The notes beneath the pieces were generated by a model. It was not told the origin of the DNA. It saw only the letters and a list, made by a program, of their open reading frames with translations, and ran no database searches. From contig NZ_PABT01000009.1 in NCBI RefSeq assembly GCF_002699205.1, positions 62,001 to 126,000 of the forward strand: 64,000 nucleotides of DNA, given 5' to 3'. This document shows, in pieces, positions 18,470-25,810 of the stretch (position 1 is its first letter; each line of letters opens with the position of its first letter). The translations under genes were made by a program, and so were the position numbers. This stretch comes from Allomuricauda sp. (GTDB lineage: Bacteria > Bacteroidota > Bacteroidia > Flavobacteriales > Flavobacteriaceae).

Positions 18470-19201
18470 CTAAAGAAAATACATGTAATACGTTAAAATA
18501 ATGGCCGACATATTGTACACCCCATGCGCCACCATGGAAGCCGTAAGGCGTTTGGTCCAAATGAACAATACCGTATAAAGAATGGTGGGCACCAAAATAT
18601 CAAACCAATCCAAGGCAGTACCCGGCATATGGCCCAAAGCAAATATCAAGATGGACAAAACTGCCGAAAACCAGAGCCCCGTTTTTGGATTCTTGAAAGT
18701 TTCCTTTAACACATTGATAAAATAACCCCTGTTAAAAAGTTCTTCGGTAATACCACCACCGATAACTCCCAGCGCAACAAAAGATAAGGTCCCCACTAAA
18801 CTGCCGTCATACATTTCCAACATTCCTTTAATGTCCATCCTGTTGATACCCCCCGTATTGGGAATGATAAAAACAAATTGAAGAAAGGTCCATAAGCCAC
18901 CAAACAGAAGGCCCAGTAGGATGTCCTTTCCAAAATTTTCGAACCTAAGGCCAATAGCACTGAACTTCTTCTTAAGGATTTTGAGGGAAGCATAGAGCAG
19001 GACCATAATGGATATCAATTGGAAAAGGCCCATAAAAAGCAAGTTTATACCGATTTTACCCCCATTCATTTTGGTAACTCCAAAAAATACATCGGGAATT
19101 ATAAAAAGCAGATACCCCAAAACAATGGTTACTATAAAAACAATTAATGTCTTTGTTTTTCCTACCTTGTCCCGATGGGCATGTTCATCCAGTTCTTTCA
19201 T
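18470..19201 (-). CDS. CPBP family intramembrane metalloprotease
   Basis: A 243-residue multi-pass membrane protein of the CAAX protease/bacteriocin-processing (Abi) family. The diagnostic motifs are GITEELFNRGYF (EExxxR), ALGHMPG and the terminal HGVYNM. I use the ATG at 19199-19201 because the 43 residues upstream in frame are low-complexity and precede a typical N-terminus. The family cleaves substrates in the membrane; some members confer bacteriocin immunity. It is the last gene before the mobile-element module and shows no operon link to it. Confidence 0.88.
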   Translation of the reverse strand: MKELDEHAHRDKVGKTKTLIVFIVTIVLGYLLFIIPDVFFGVTKMNGGKIGINLLFMGLFQLISIMVLLYASLKILKKKFSAIGLRFENFGKDILLGLLFGGLWTFLQFVFIIPNTGGINRMDIKGMLEMYDGSLVGTLSFVALGVIGGGITEELFNRGYFINVLKETFKNPKTGLWFSAVLSILIFALGHMPGTALDWFDILVPTILYTVLFIWTKRLTASMVAHGVYNMSAIILTYYMYFL

Positions 19202-19448
19202 ATCATGTTGTTTTTTGATTATAAGGCTAGCCTTGATTGATGAATTATTACAGCTCGTGGAGAGTCGACGAATGCCTAACACCACAACTTGCTTCAAAAA
19301 TAGAATTCTGAATGTAGTTTTATCGATCACGCGTTAACAAATCGTTATCATGATTGAAAAAATATTTAGTTAAAGAACAAATCCCTGCTGTGCATCGATT
19401 AAGCTCAAGTATTTTGTCAAAGGAAGGTCTAAAACCGCGTATTTCATA

Positions 19449-20111
19449 TCACATTCGTTTATCCTTGCTCCCTTTGTCAAAGGCTACCAAATTAAACAAC
19501 TCCCGCATTCGAGAACGAACCCGGTTACCATACCGTTCTTCCAACTCCGCTGCATTGAGGTTGGTGGTAGCATGGGTCTTTCGCTTATGATTGATGAAAA
19601 GCTCGTGTCGGGATAGCATAATTTCACCAATTACATTGCAGTCCTTCCCAAAGTATCGCCCAATAGGCTCTACTCCTAGGTCATCAAAACAGAAGAACTG
19701 GGAATTGCCAAAATCCTCAATGGTTTTATAGCCGATATGGTTAAACCCAAACACGATGTTCCGGCAGGGTACGACCTCATAGGGTCGTTGATGGGGGACT
19801 AGGTGTTTTAATAATTTCATGAGACTGGTCTTGCCACAACCTACCGGTCCCGAGAGTAAGAGTCCTTTATTGATGTCAATCCCCATTTGGGTACAACGGG
19901 CCTTGTCTTGGATAAAATAAAGGCAAAGCTTGTACAGAATTTCCCGATCCTCCCGATAGATCTTGAACTTTTTCCCGAACAAGAGTTTTCCTTTGGCATT
20001 GAGATAGATAAGGATTTTTTCAAAATCGTACTGGATTTCTTTGCCGTTGAGGGTGCCCAACGGATATTGGATGGCTCCTTCAGTGATGATATGTGGAGCA
20101 TGGTATCTCAC
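19449..20111 (-). CDS. DnaC/IstB-like P-loop ATPase of a mobile element
   Basis: A 220-residue AAA+ ATPase with Walker A GPVGCGKTS (88-96), Walker B FFCFDDLG and a sensor-type THATTNLNAAE. This resembles helicase loaders of the DnaC family. It probably loads a helicase at the element's origin. Translation appears to start at a GTG (20109-20111) overlapping the stop of the upstream replication-type gene by 4 bases (GTGA), so the two are coupled. Confidence 0.75.
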   Translation of the reverse strand: MRYHAPHIITEGAIQYPLGTLNGKEIQYDFEKILIYLNAKGKLLFGKKFKIYREDREILYKLCLYFIQDKARCTQMGIDINKGLLLSGPVGCGKTSLMKLLKHLVPHQRPYEVVPCRNIVFGFNHIGYKTIEDFGNSQFFCFDDLGVEPIGRYFGKDCNVIGEIMLSRHELFINHKRKTHATTNLNAAELEERYGNRVRSRMRELFNLVAFDKGSKDKRM

Positions 20112-20647
20112 AGGGGTTCGTTGTAATTTTTTTGTTTCTTGGTTTTTAGGTTGTCCTGATATGGGACAGTGGTCTTCTGTTTGTTTCTGTTTTCCAAACC
20201 ATCAAAATCCAATTTTTTGAAATTTCGTGGTTTTTTATTGTTTTTTTGGTTTTTCAAGGTTTGTATGTGTTTGTTTATAGGTACCACTGCTTGTCCACTG
20301 CTTGTCCCGATAACGGTACGGCTTGGGTCCACTGCTTGTCCAGCACTTGTCCCAAAATCGAACATCTTGATTTTACTCCCCTTAAAAGGATTGTGGGACG
20401 GGGTATAGACGATATAGCTCCAATGGTCAAGTTCCTTGATGCATCGATGATAGGTGGATTTGGAACCGATCTTGGCACACTGCATGACTTCATCCCGGTT
20501 GATAAAGAATTCCGATTTAAAGTAGTTGGTGTTCCAGAATTGGAACAAGGCTATATAAAGACTAATATGGGTGGGATTCAGCCGGCTGTCTTTGGAGAAT
20601 TGTCCAAAGACCCCGTTCAAATGTTTGATGTAGTTGATCTCTCCCAA
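20108..20647 (-). CDS. Replication-initiation-type winged-helix protein
   Basis: A 179-residue protein with an N-terminal domain rich in helix-turn-helix features (LNPTHISLYIALFQFWN, YHRCIKELDHWSYI). Its tail is Lys/Asn-rich and disordered, and contains a doubled SAGQAVDP/SSGQAVVP unit. The pattern is typical of DnaD-like proteins encoded beside DnaC-type ATPases on Bacteroidota mobile elements. The only usable start is a TTG at 20645-20647, two bases after the stop of the HTH gene, which implies translational coupling. Confidence 0.6.
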   Translation of the reverse strand: MGEINYIKHLNGVFGQFSKDSRLNPTHISLYIALFQFWNTNYFKSEFFINRDEVMQCAKIGSKSTYHRCIKELDHWSYIVYTPSHNPFKGSKIKMFDFGTSAGQAVDPSRTVIGTSSGQAVVPINKHIQTLKNQKNNKKPRNFKKLDFDGLENRNKQKTTVPYQDNLKTKKQKNYNEPL

Positions 20648-20649
20648 AA

Positions 20650-20928
20650 CTAGATACGGTTATGGATCTTATGCTTTTCCAAAACCTCAATGATCTCTTG
20701 GTAATCATAGTACAACACCCCGCCTATTTTTGAAAAGGGCAAGGTACCGTTGATACGAAGGTTTTGTAATGTACCAGGAGAAATACCCAGTAGTTCTCGG
20801 ACCTCATTGGATTTGAGCCATTTTTTGTTCGTTTGCTTGTTTTGGTTTTCCAATAAATCCTTGATGTCCTCCAGTAGTTCCATTTTGAACTCCATCAGGT
20901 CTTCTGTAGTAATTATGGTCGCTCCCAT
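20650..20928 (-). CDS. Excisionase-like helix-turn-helix protein
   Basis: About 92 residues from the ATG at 20926-20928. The C-terminal half, KWLKSNEVRELLGISPGTLQ, is a MerR/excisionase-type winged helix common in element-encoded Xis and DUF3853-like proteins. An acidic coiled N-terminus precedes it. Two perfect palindromes with the core TTGGTACCAA lie about 115-275 bases upstream of its start. It heads the operon with the replication-type and ATPase genes. Confidence 0.7.
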   Translation of the reverse strand: MGATIITTEDLMEFKMELLEDIKDLLENQNKQTNKKWLKSNEVRELLGISPGTLQNLRINGTLPFSKIGGVLYYDYQEIIEVLEKHKIHNRI

Positions 20929-21040
20929 AGTTTCTGAGTTTTTAAAAAGAAGGACCACCGCATTACTATCATTTCATTTGATGGCCCTTCCATCGATTTG
21001 ACTTTCATGGACAAAACTCGAAAAGCATTTTGGAAAAAAC

Positions 21041-21064
21041 TCCCAAGTTGGTACCAACTTGGGA
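21041..21064. promoter_or_regulatory. Perfect 24-base palindrome (TTGGTACCAA core), site 1
   Basis: TCCCAAGTTGGT is followed by its exact reverse complement. It lies between the RteC stop and the excisionase-like gene start, in that gene's upstream region. Site 2 repeats it 137 bases away, and degenerate versions lie upstream of rteC. The likely role is binding of a dimeric regulator. Confidence 0.6.
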
Positions 21065-21177
21065 ACGATTTTTTTATCCTAAAATTTGTATCGATTTAGT
21101 CCCATTTGGATTTTTGGGAGGTCCAAAAAAGCTTCAAAATCGCAAAAAAGGGGCACCAAAACCCCCGAAAACCAAAA

Positions 21178-21203
21178 TTCCCAAGTTGGTACCAACTTGG
21201 GAA
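21178..21203. promoter_or_regulatory. Perfect 26-base palindrome (TTGGTACCAA core), site 2
   Basis: TTCCCAAGTTGGT is followed by its exact reverse complement. It repeats the 24-base palindrome at 21041 and sits just 11 bases past the end of the RteC gene. It lacks a clear T-run in either direction, so a terminator role is less likely than an operator role. Confidence 0.6.
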
Positions 21204-21214
21204 AAATTCAGGGG

Positions 21215-22054
21215 CTATTCTTCCAGGGATTCCATCCGCTGGTTGAGCATCTCGATGAGCCTATCCAGGAACCTTGTCCGGCTGCTCTTTCGGGAACGGA
21301 TATCAATAAAGGTGTGGTAGTAATTGCCCAGGTCGACATTGTAGAAGTATTCGAAATGGGAGGCCATTTCCTTGATGTCCACGGTACCTCCGTTGATAGA
21401 TTTACTGGTATGTAGGGCATAAAGGAGCTCAATGAGATCGGTCTTGCTCCCCGTCCAAAAAAGTTTTGATGGTTTTTCCATGGGTGTGTTCTTTGTAGGT
21501 TCCATATTGTTATTGAGGTCGTCCACTTCCTTTCTCAAGTACACGATGAGCATGTCATAGGCCATAATGGTGGCCACCGTACCGTCCTGACAGGTGGAGA
21601 ACTGGTCATCTATCAAAAAGTGGAAGGATTCCAAGGGCATGCGCAGGTCACGGTTGCCCCGGACAAAATACTGCTCGTCCATGGACATCGCCCCACGTCG
21701 GTAATAATTATAGAATTCCAAGTTGTCGTTGAAGAAGGTTTGCAGTTTATCGATCTGTTGCTGTAGGTATTTTACTTGGGCCACATCCTTACCCCGTGGC
21801 CGTTTGCTCTCAATGCTAAAGAGCCTGATGTAATAAATGAGCTTGCTAAAGATCTGGGGCTTTACGTGCTTAAAAAAATAAATCTCGTCGGCCTGCGTCT
21901 CAAAACTCTTCCCCACAATCTGCTTTTGCAGTTTGCGGATGCATTTCTCCACCAGTGCGATGCCCTTCTCCGCTTTGTAAAGGATATCACCGTCCCCACT
22001 TTCCAAGGCCTCCAACTGGCCCTCAAATTCCGATAGCAGTTTTTGATATTTCAT
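21215..22054 (-). CDS. rteC: RteC-like regulator of mobile element excision
   Basis: A 279-residue protein matching the RteC pattern. The N-terminus is helical; IVGKSFETQADEIYFFKHVK and FSKLIYYIRLFSIESKRPRG fill the middle. The C-terminal region, TSKSINGGTVDIKEMASHFEY, ends in YYHTFIDIRSRKSSRTRFLD. In CTnDOT, RteC activates excision genes. Here it lies upstream of the excisionase-like gene on the same strand, 286 bases away. TTGGTACCAA-type sites occur on both sides of it. Confidence 0.8.
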   Translation of the reverse strand: MKYQKLLSEFEGQLEALESGDGDILYKAEKGIALVEKCIRKLQKQIVGKSFETQADEIYFFKHVKPQIFSKLIYYIRLFSIESKRPRGKDVAQVKYLQQQIDKLQTFFNDNLEFYNYYRRGAMSMDEQYFVRGNRDLRMPLESFHFLIDDQFSTCQDGTVATIMAYDMLIVYLRKEVDDLNNNMEPTKNTPMEKPSKLFWTGSKTDLIELLYALHTSKSINGGTVDIKEMASHFEYFYNVDLGNYYHTFIDIRSRKSSRTRFLDRLIEMLNQRMESLEE

Positions 22055-22428
22055 TATAGGTAATCTTTAGTAGTCTCCAAAAACGTATGGTGTTCCCTCC
22101 CTTAGCCATATCATCAAAGGGAGGGCACTTTACATCAAATTCGTATTCAGGGAACTTTTCTGCTGGATATCCTTCAAATCAATCCAATCGGTACCAAATC
22201 AGTTGTACAAATTTGAACTGCTGAACGAATTGGTATCAAATCGCACGGTTTCAAACTAAATAAAATCCATAATGTTTTGTGCATCAAGGACATGATGGGA
22301 TCAAAAAAATCCCTTACAGATAAGTTTTTTCCATTTTAGAGCCTATTTTGTTAAAAAAGCAGATTTTTCTTGTTAAAAATATTTTCAGAAATTTTTTATT
22401 TTAATCGCCCTTTTTGAAATCGCAACGG
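22055..22428. promoter_or_regulatory. Divergent intergenic region with two degenerate TTGGTACCAA-like repeats
   Basis: This 374-base gap separates rteC (minus) from the DUF7793 gene (plus). AATCGGTACCAAATC (22186-22200) and AATTGGTATCAAATC (22228-22242) are near-identical direct repeats sharing the core of the palindromes at 21041 and 21178. They lie about 130-190 bases upstream of rteC. The remainder is AT-rich and holds the promoters for both directions; I cannot place them with confidence. I see no gene. Confidence 0.5.
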
Positions 22429-22800
22429 ATGAAAAGAATTGTGGAAACCGAATGGGCCACCATGTGGTTGGAAGATGATATCCTCTTTTTTGTTTGGAAA
22501 GAGGGCATCTCCATTGACCTTTCGGGAGCCAAAAAAACGGTGGCCCGTCGCATGCTCCTGCAACAGGGAAAACCCTACCGCATCCTTTGCAACATCAATG
22601 GGGTCAGGCATATCGAGAAGGAAGCCTGGCACTTTTTATCTGGAGAAGGTGCCGAACTGGTCGAGGAACTGGTACTGGTTGCTGCCACGCCCTTGGAAAG
22701 GGTCTTCTTCAAATACATTTCGAACCGAATGCGTTCGGCGCCCATTCAAATGTTCCCCGACATGGAAACGGCCCGCAGGTACCTATCGCGCCCAAGATAG
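22429..22800 (+). CDS. DUF7793-like small protein
   Basis: A 123-residue protein starting at the ATG 22429-22431; an upstream in-frame TTG is a less likely start. Its pattern (WLEDDILFFVWKEG, YRILCNINGVRHIEKEAW, PLERVFFKYISNRM, MFPDMETARRYL) is that of the STAS-like DUF7793 proteins found beside PAS/AraC regulators in flavobacteria. It probably acts with the regulator that begins 51 bases downstream. Confidence 0.6.
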   Translation: MKRIVETEWATMWLEDDILFFVWKEGISIDLSGAKKTVARRMLLQQGKPYRILCNINGVRHIEKEAWHFLSGEGAELVEELVLVAATPLERVFFKYISNRMRSAPIQMFPDMETARRYLSRPR

Positions 22801-22851
22801 GTGTTATGTCCCGTTTCCACTGGATTATGAATCTAAAACACGGGGACCATT

Positions 22852-23814
22852 ATGGACAGTCTGGAAAACAAGAAGCGATTGGAGCATATCTACAACCAAT
22901 TGGTGCATATCGCCAATGGGAACTTCTCTTACCAAATCGAACGAACGGATCAAAACGATGCACTGGAGGCCCTGACCTTTTTGGTCAACTCCACTACCGA
23001 GGAACTCAGGGACGCCTTTCTGCACCAAGGCTTTATCAAACTTCACAATTCCTATGAAATGGTCGTTCAATTGTTCTTTGAACTGGACACCAAAGGTCAT
23101 ATCGTCAGGATAAACCCTACAGTCGAAACGTTATTGAACCATAAGGAAGGGGCCTTGATCGGGCGTCCCTTTGTGCAGCTCTTGGCCAAGGACCTCCAAA
23201 AGGGATGGAAAAAACTGCTGAATTCCTCCCCAAAAGATCGGGTTTGGGAACTGACCCTACGGTTGACCTTTACCGAACAATCGGGGCTCCAGCTCCCCGC
23301 CCATTGCAAGGTCATTTATTTCCCGGAACATGAAGGCAAAAAGGGAACTTTTAAGGTTATATCCTTTGATCTGGTCAAGAAAGAGGGGACGGATCAGGGA
23401 TTCCTTCAAAAGAAACTGAAAAAGCAATTACAGTCCCATGGCCTTTTGCCAAAACCACAAAAAACACAGACCCATATCCTTCACGCCATGGACATGGAGA
23501 ACCTAAGGAAGGGCAAACAATATATCATGGACCACTTGGACACCCCGCTGCCCTCGATCAAAGAGCTGGCCCATATTTGCAACACCAACGAGTACAAGTT
23601 CAAAAAGGGATTCAAGGAGCTCTTCGGAATGACGGCCTTTCAATATCAAAAACATGAACGGCTCAGAAAGGCCCATATCCTGATAGAGCACTCCAACAAG
23701 ACCATCCTTGCCATTGCCAGGACCGTAGGTTTCAAAAAGGGCAACCACTTTGCCCGGGAATTCAAAAAAAGGTATGGATATAGTCCCTCTGTATTGAGAA
23801 GACTGTCAAAATAA
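22852..23814 (+). CDS. PAS domain AraC family transcriptional regulator
   Basis: A 320-residue regulator. Residues 1-60 are helical (IYNQLVHIANGNFSYQIERT). A PAS-like sensor spans about 65-175 (LFFELDTKGHIVRINPTVET, FVQLLAKDLQKGW). The C-terminal AraC helix-turn-helix pair is at about 225-318 (IKELAHICNTNEYKFKKGF, NHFAREFKKRYGYSPS). It probably controls the MauE-propeller-DUF6520 genes 80 bases downstream and perhaps the convergent SusC/D genes. The signal it senses is unknown. Confidence 0.85.
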   Translation: MDSLENKKRLEHIYNQLVHIANGNFSYQIERTDQNDALEALTFLVNSTTEELRDAFLHQGFIKLHNSYEMVVQLFFELDTKGHIVRINPTVETLLNHKEGALIGRPFVQLLAKDLQKGWKKLLNSSPKDRVWELTLRLTFTEQSGLQLPAHCKVIYFPEHEGKKGTFKVISFDLVKKEGTDQGFLQKKLKKQLQSHGLLPKPQKTQTHILHAMDMENLRKGKQYIMDHLDTPLPSIKELAHICNTNEYKFKKGFKELFGMTAFQYQKHERLRKAHILIEHSNKTILAIARTVGFKKGNHFAREFKKRYGYSPSVLRRLSK

Positions 23815-23896
23815 TCCTTTTCAGAGCCTAAATAATCCCTTAGAGATCCTTTTGACCCTTTAATTTTACATTGTAAATCAAACGGTTACAAATAAA

Positions 23897-24343
23897 ATGA
23901 AATGGGGTCAAAAACATAACCATCGCATTGTCGAGACCATCAGCCTCCTGTTTGTAGTGCTGTTCATCTATGCGGCGACCAGCAAACTTTGGGATTTCGG
24001 GCAGTTCAAAGTGCAATTGGGGCAGTCCCCGGTTCTGACAGCATATGCGGATGGGGTGGCCTGGATGGTTCCCGGTGTGGAATACCTTTTGGCCTTACTG
24101 TTGTTGTTCAATAGATCAAGATTGGCGGCCTTCTATGGCAGTTTGGCCCTGATGGTGATGTTCACCACCTATATCGTCATGGTTTTGCAATTCAGTGACT
24201 ATATCCCTTGTTCCTGTGGTGGTGTACTTGAGGATCTGGGATGGACGGAACATATTGTGTTCAACCTATTTTTTGTTGCCATGGCCATCATTGGAATTAT
24301 ACTATTGGAAACTTATCCAACCCTAAAACCAAATGTATCATGA
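23897..24343 (+). CDS. MauE/DoxX family redox-associated membrane protein
   Basis: A 148-residue protein with four membrane helices and the loop SDYIPCSCGGVLEDLGW (Cys105 and Cys107), a signature of the MauE-type branch. MauE proteins assist disulfide-dependent maturation of methylamine dehydrogenase, and related Bacteroidota proteins are redox-associated. Its stop overlaps the start of the propeller gene by 4 bases (ATGA). With a cysteine-bearing secreted peptide downstream, a role in periplasmic thiol oxidation is a reasonable inference. Confidence 0.75.
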   Translation: MKWGQKHNHRIVETISLLFVVLFIYAATSKLWDFGQFKVQLGQSPVLTAYADGVAWMVPGVEYLLALLLLFNRSRLAAFYGSLALMVMFTTYIVMVLQFSDYIPCSCGGVLEDLGWTEHIVFNLFFVAMAIIGIILLETYPTLKPNVS

Positions 24344-25389
24344 GAACAGGAAAAACCGCAGTAAAACTTTTGGGGACCTCAAGTCTGGGCATGGGGCTGG
24401 TCATTGTTCTTTTCCTCTCCTCGGAGCGTCAAGTGCACCGCAACAATGCCTTTACCCGAAGAATCCCTCCACATGCCATTACCAAAAAATTTGACCTTGA
24501 TCTAGGATATAATTCATATTATATAGCCGGTTACGACAATAACAATATGTATTTGGGCAATGGAACAGCCCCGTTTCATGTACTCCAAATCGACTTAAAA
24601 TCGCTGGACACATCACATATCAGGTTATATGTAAACAATCGGGGATTACAATTTCGGAATGTGCAAATCAGCGTCCTACAACCCTATTTTTTCTTATTTG
24701 ATGGAACCGTTCCCATTGTCTTGAGGGGACATCTAGGAGATTGGAGCATACAGGACTCGATCATGAGTCCCGTCTTTTTCGATAAAGCCATACCCGTTGG
24801 TAAGACTGAACTGGTCTGTAGAACATTTGATACCGATTCCCAGACCATCACCCTCGGTTCATTTCAATTCGACACAAATGCACTGGCCAACCTTGAACCA
24901 AAAATTTTGGAAAGACAGATCGACGGGGTTTTTGATGTGGATGGTGCCATGACAAGTACCCCCGACCATAGCTCGCTTCTCTATTCTTATTATTACCGGA
25001 ACGAATTCATTGTACTTGATTCCCATCTCAATATCATAAAGCGACAAAAAACACTGGATACCGTCACCACCGCACAAATCGAAGTGACTTCATTGAATGA
25101 AGGACAAATATCGGAAATGCTGGCCCCTCCTGTGATCATCAACAACAGTTCATCCCTGGAGGGTTCCCGTGCCTATATCATTTCCAACCGATTGGGCAAG
25201 TATGAGAACATGGATATCCTGAATCAAGCCAGTATACTGGATGTATACGATTGGAAAAAAGGCACCTATGAGTTCAGTACATACATACACAAAACAGAAC
25301 GGGAAAAGATACGGGAAATCAAAGTTGTTGACAATTTGCTCTATGCACTTGTTGGGAACCGATTATCCGTTTATGAATTAGCATACTAG
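24340..25389 (+). CDS. Membrane-anchored propeller-like protein of the MauE locus
   Basis: About 349 residues from the ATG at 24340, chosen because it overlaps the MauE stop. The N-terminal helix (LLGTSSLGMGLVIVLFLSS) anchors it. Repeated strand blocks such as VLQIDLKSLDTSHIRLYV, LGSFQFDTNAL and FIVLDSHLNIIKRQKTLD suggest a TolB/6-bladed propeller. Proteins of this kind recur between MauE and DUF6520 genes in flavobacteria. No catalytic residues were recognised. Confidence 0.6.
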   Translation: MRTGKTAVKLLGTSSLGMGLVIVLFLSSERQVHRNNAFTRRIPPHAITKKFDLDLGYNSYYIAGYDNNNMYLGNGTAPFHVLQIDLKSLDTSHIRLYVNNRGLQFRNVQISVLQPYFFLFDGTVPIVLRGHLGDWSIQDSIMSPVFFDKAIPVGKTELVCRTFDTDSQTITLGSFQFDTNALANLEPKILERQIDGVFDVDGAMTSTPDHSSLLYSYYYRNEFIVLDSHLNIIKRQKTLDTVTTAQIEVTSLNEGQISEMLAPPVIINNSSSLEGSRAYIISNRLGKYENMDILNQASILDVYDWKKGTYEFSTYIHKTEREKIREIKVVDNLLYALVGNRLSVYELAY

Positions 25390-25505
25390 TTTGGGTCAAC
25401 TGACTTACTACATAAAATTGGAGGCGTCTCCAAAACCTATCGGCCGATAGCGGGAGAAGATCGAAAACCCGATAACAGAGTAGATCATCATTTAAATGTA
25501 ACACG

Positions 25506-25760
25506 ATGAGAAAATTCAAATTTTTGATTCCTGCACTTGCCATTGTATTCGCAGTGGCCGCAAGTGCCTTTACCATGAAGGACAATTCAGTCCTTGATGA
25601 GAACATGATCCTTGGGGAATACTATCCAGACCCCAACGAACCCTGCCAACCCATTTCGGTTGACGATTGCTCCATTACAGGGCAAAACGTCTGCCAATTC
25701 GGTTTGGAGGACGTTTATAGGGCAGGTACCAGTTGTACCGTTCAATTGAAAAGGCAATAG
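25506..25760 (+). CDS. DUF6520 family small secreted cysteine-containing peptide
   Basis: An 84-residue protein with a clear signal peptide (FLIPALAIVFAVAASAFT, cleavage after about residue 21-22). This leaves an acidic peptide of about 62 residues with four cysteines (47, 55, 63, 77) in its C-terminal half. DUF6520 proteins are a Bacteroidota family of unknown role. A strong terminator follows. The link to a MauE protein upstream and a SusC/SusD/metalloprotease operon on the opposite strand suggests a secreted product that is oxidised, cleaved or taken up. Confidence 0.7.
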   Translation: MRKFKFLIPALAIVFAVAASAFTMKDNSVLDENMILGEYYPDPNEPCQPISVDDCSITGQNVCQFGLEDVYRAGTSCTVQLKRQ

Positions 25761-25768
25761 GCCTTTGA

Positions 25769-25796
25769 AAAAGGGAGCTTTTTTTGGCTCCCTTTT
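25769..25796. terminator. Bidirectional hairpin terminator
   Basis: A perfect 10-base-pair stem, AAAAGGGAGC with GCTCCCTTTT, and an 8-base loop. Runs of A on the left and T on the right let it stop transcription from both the DUF6520 gene (plus) and the metalloprotease gene (minus). Confidence 0.85.
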
Positions 25797-25810
25797 ATTT
25801 GCTTGGATCA

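Noticed and set aside
18470-19330. Longer start for the CPBP protease at 19330
   Set aside because: The extra 43 residues lack membrane-protein character; the ATG at 19199-19201 gives the usual N-terminus.
22333-23830. Short repeated motif TTTYAGAGCCTA at 22333 and 23819
   Set aside because: Only 12 bases with one difference and no clear symmetry; could be chance in AT-rich intergenic DNA.
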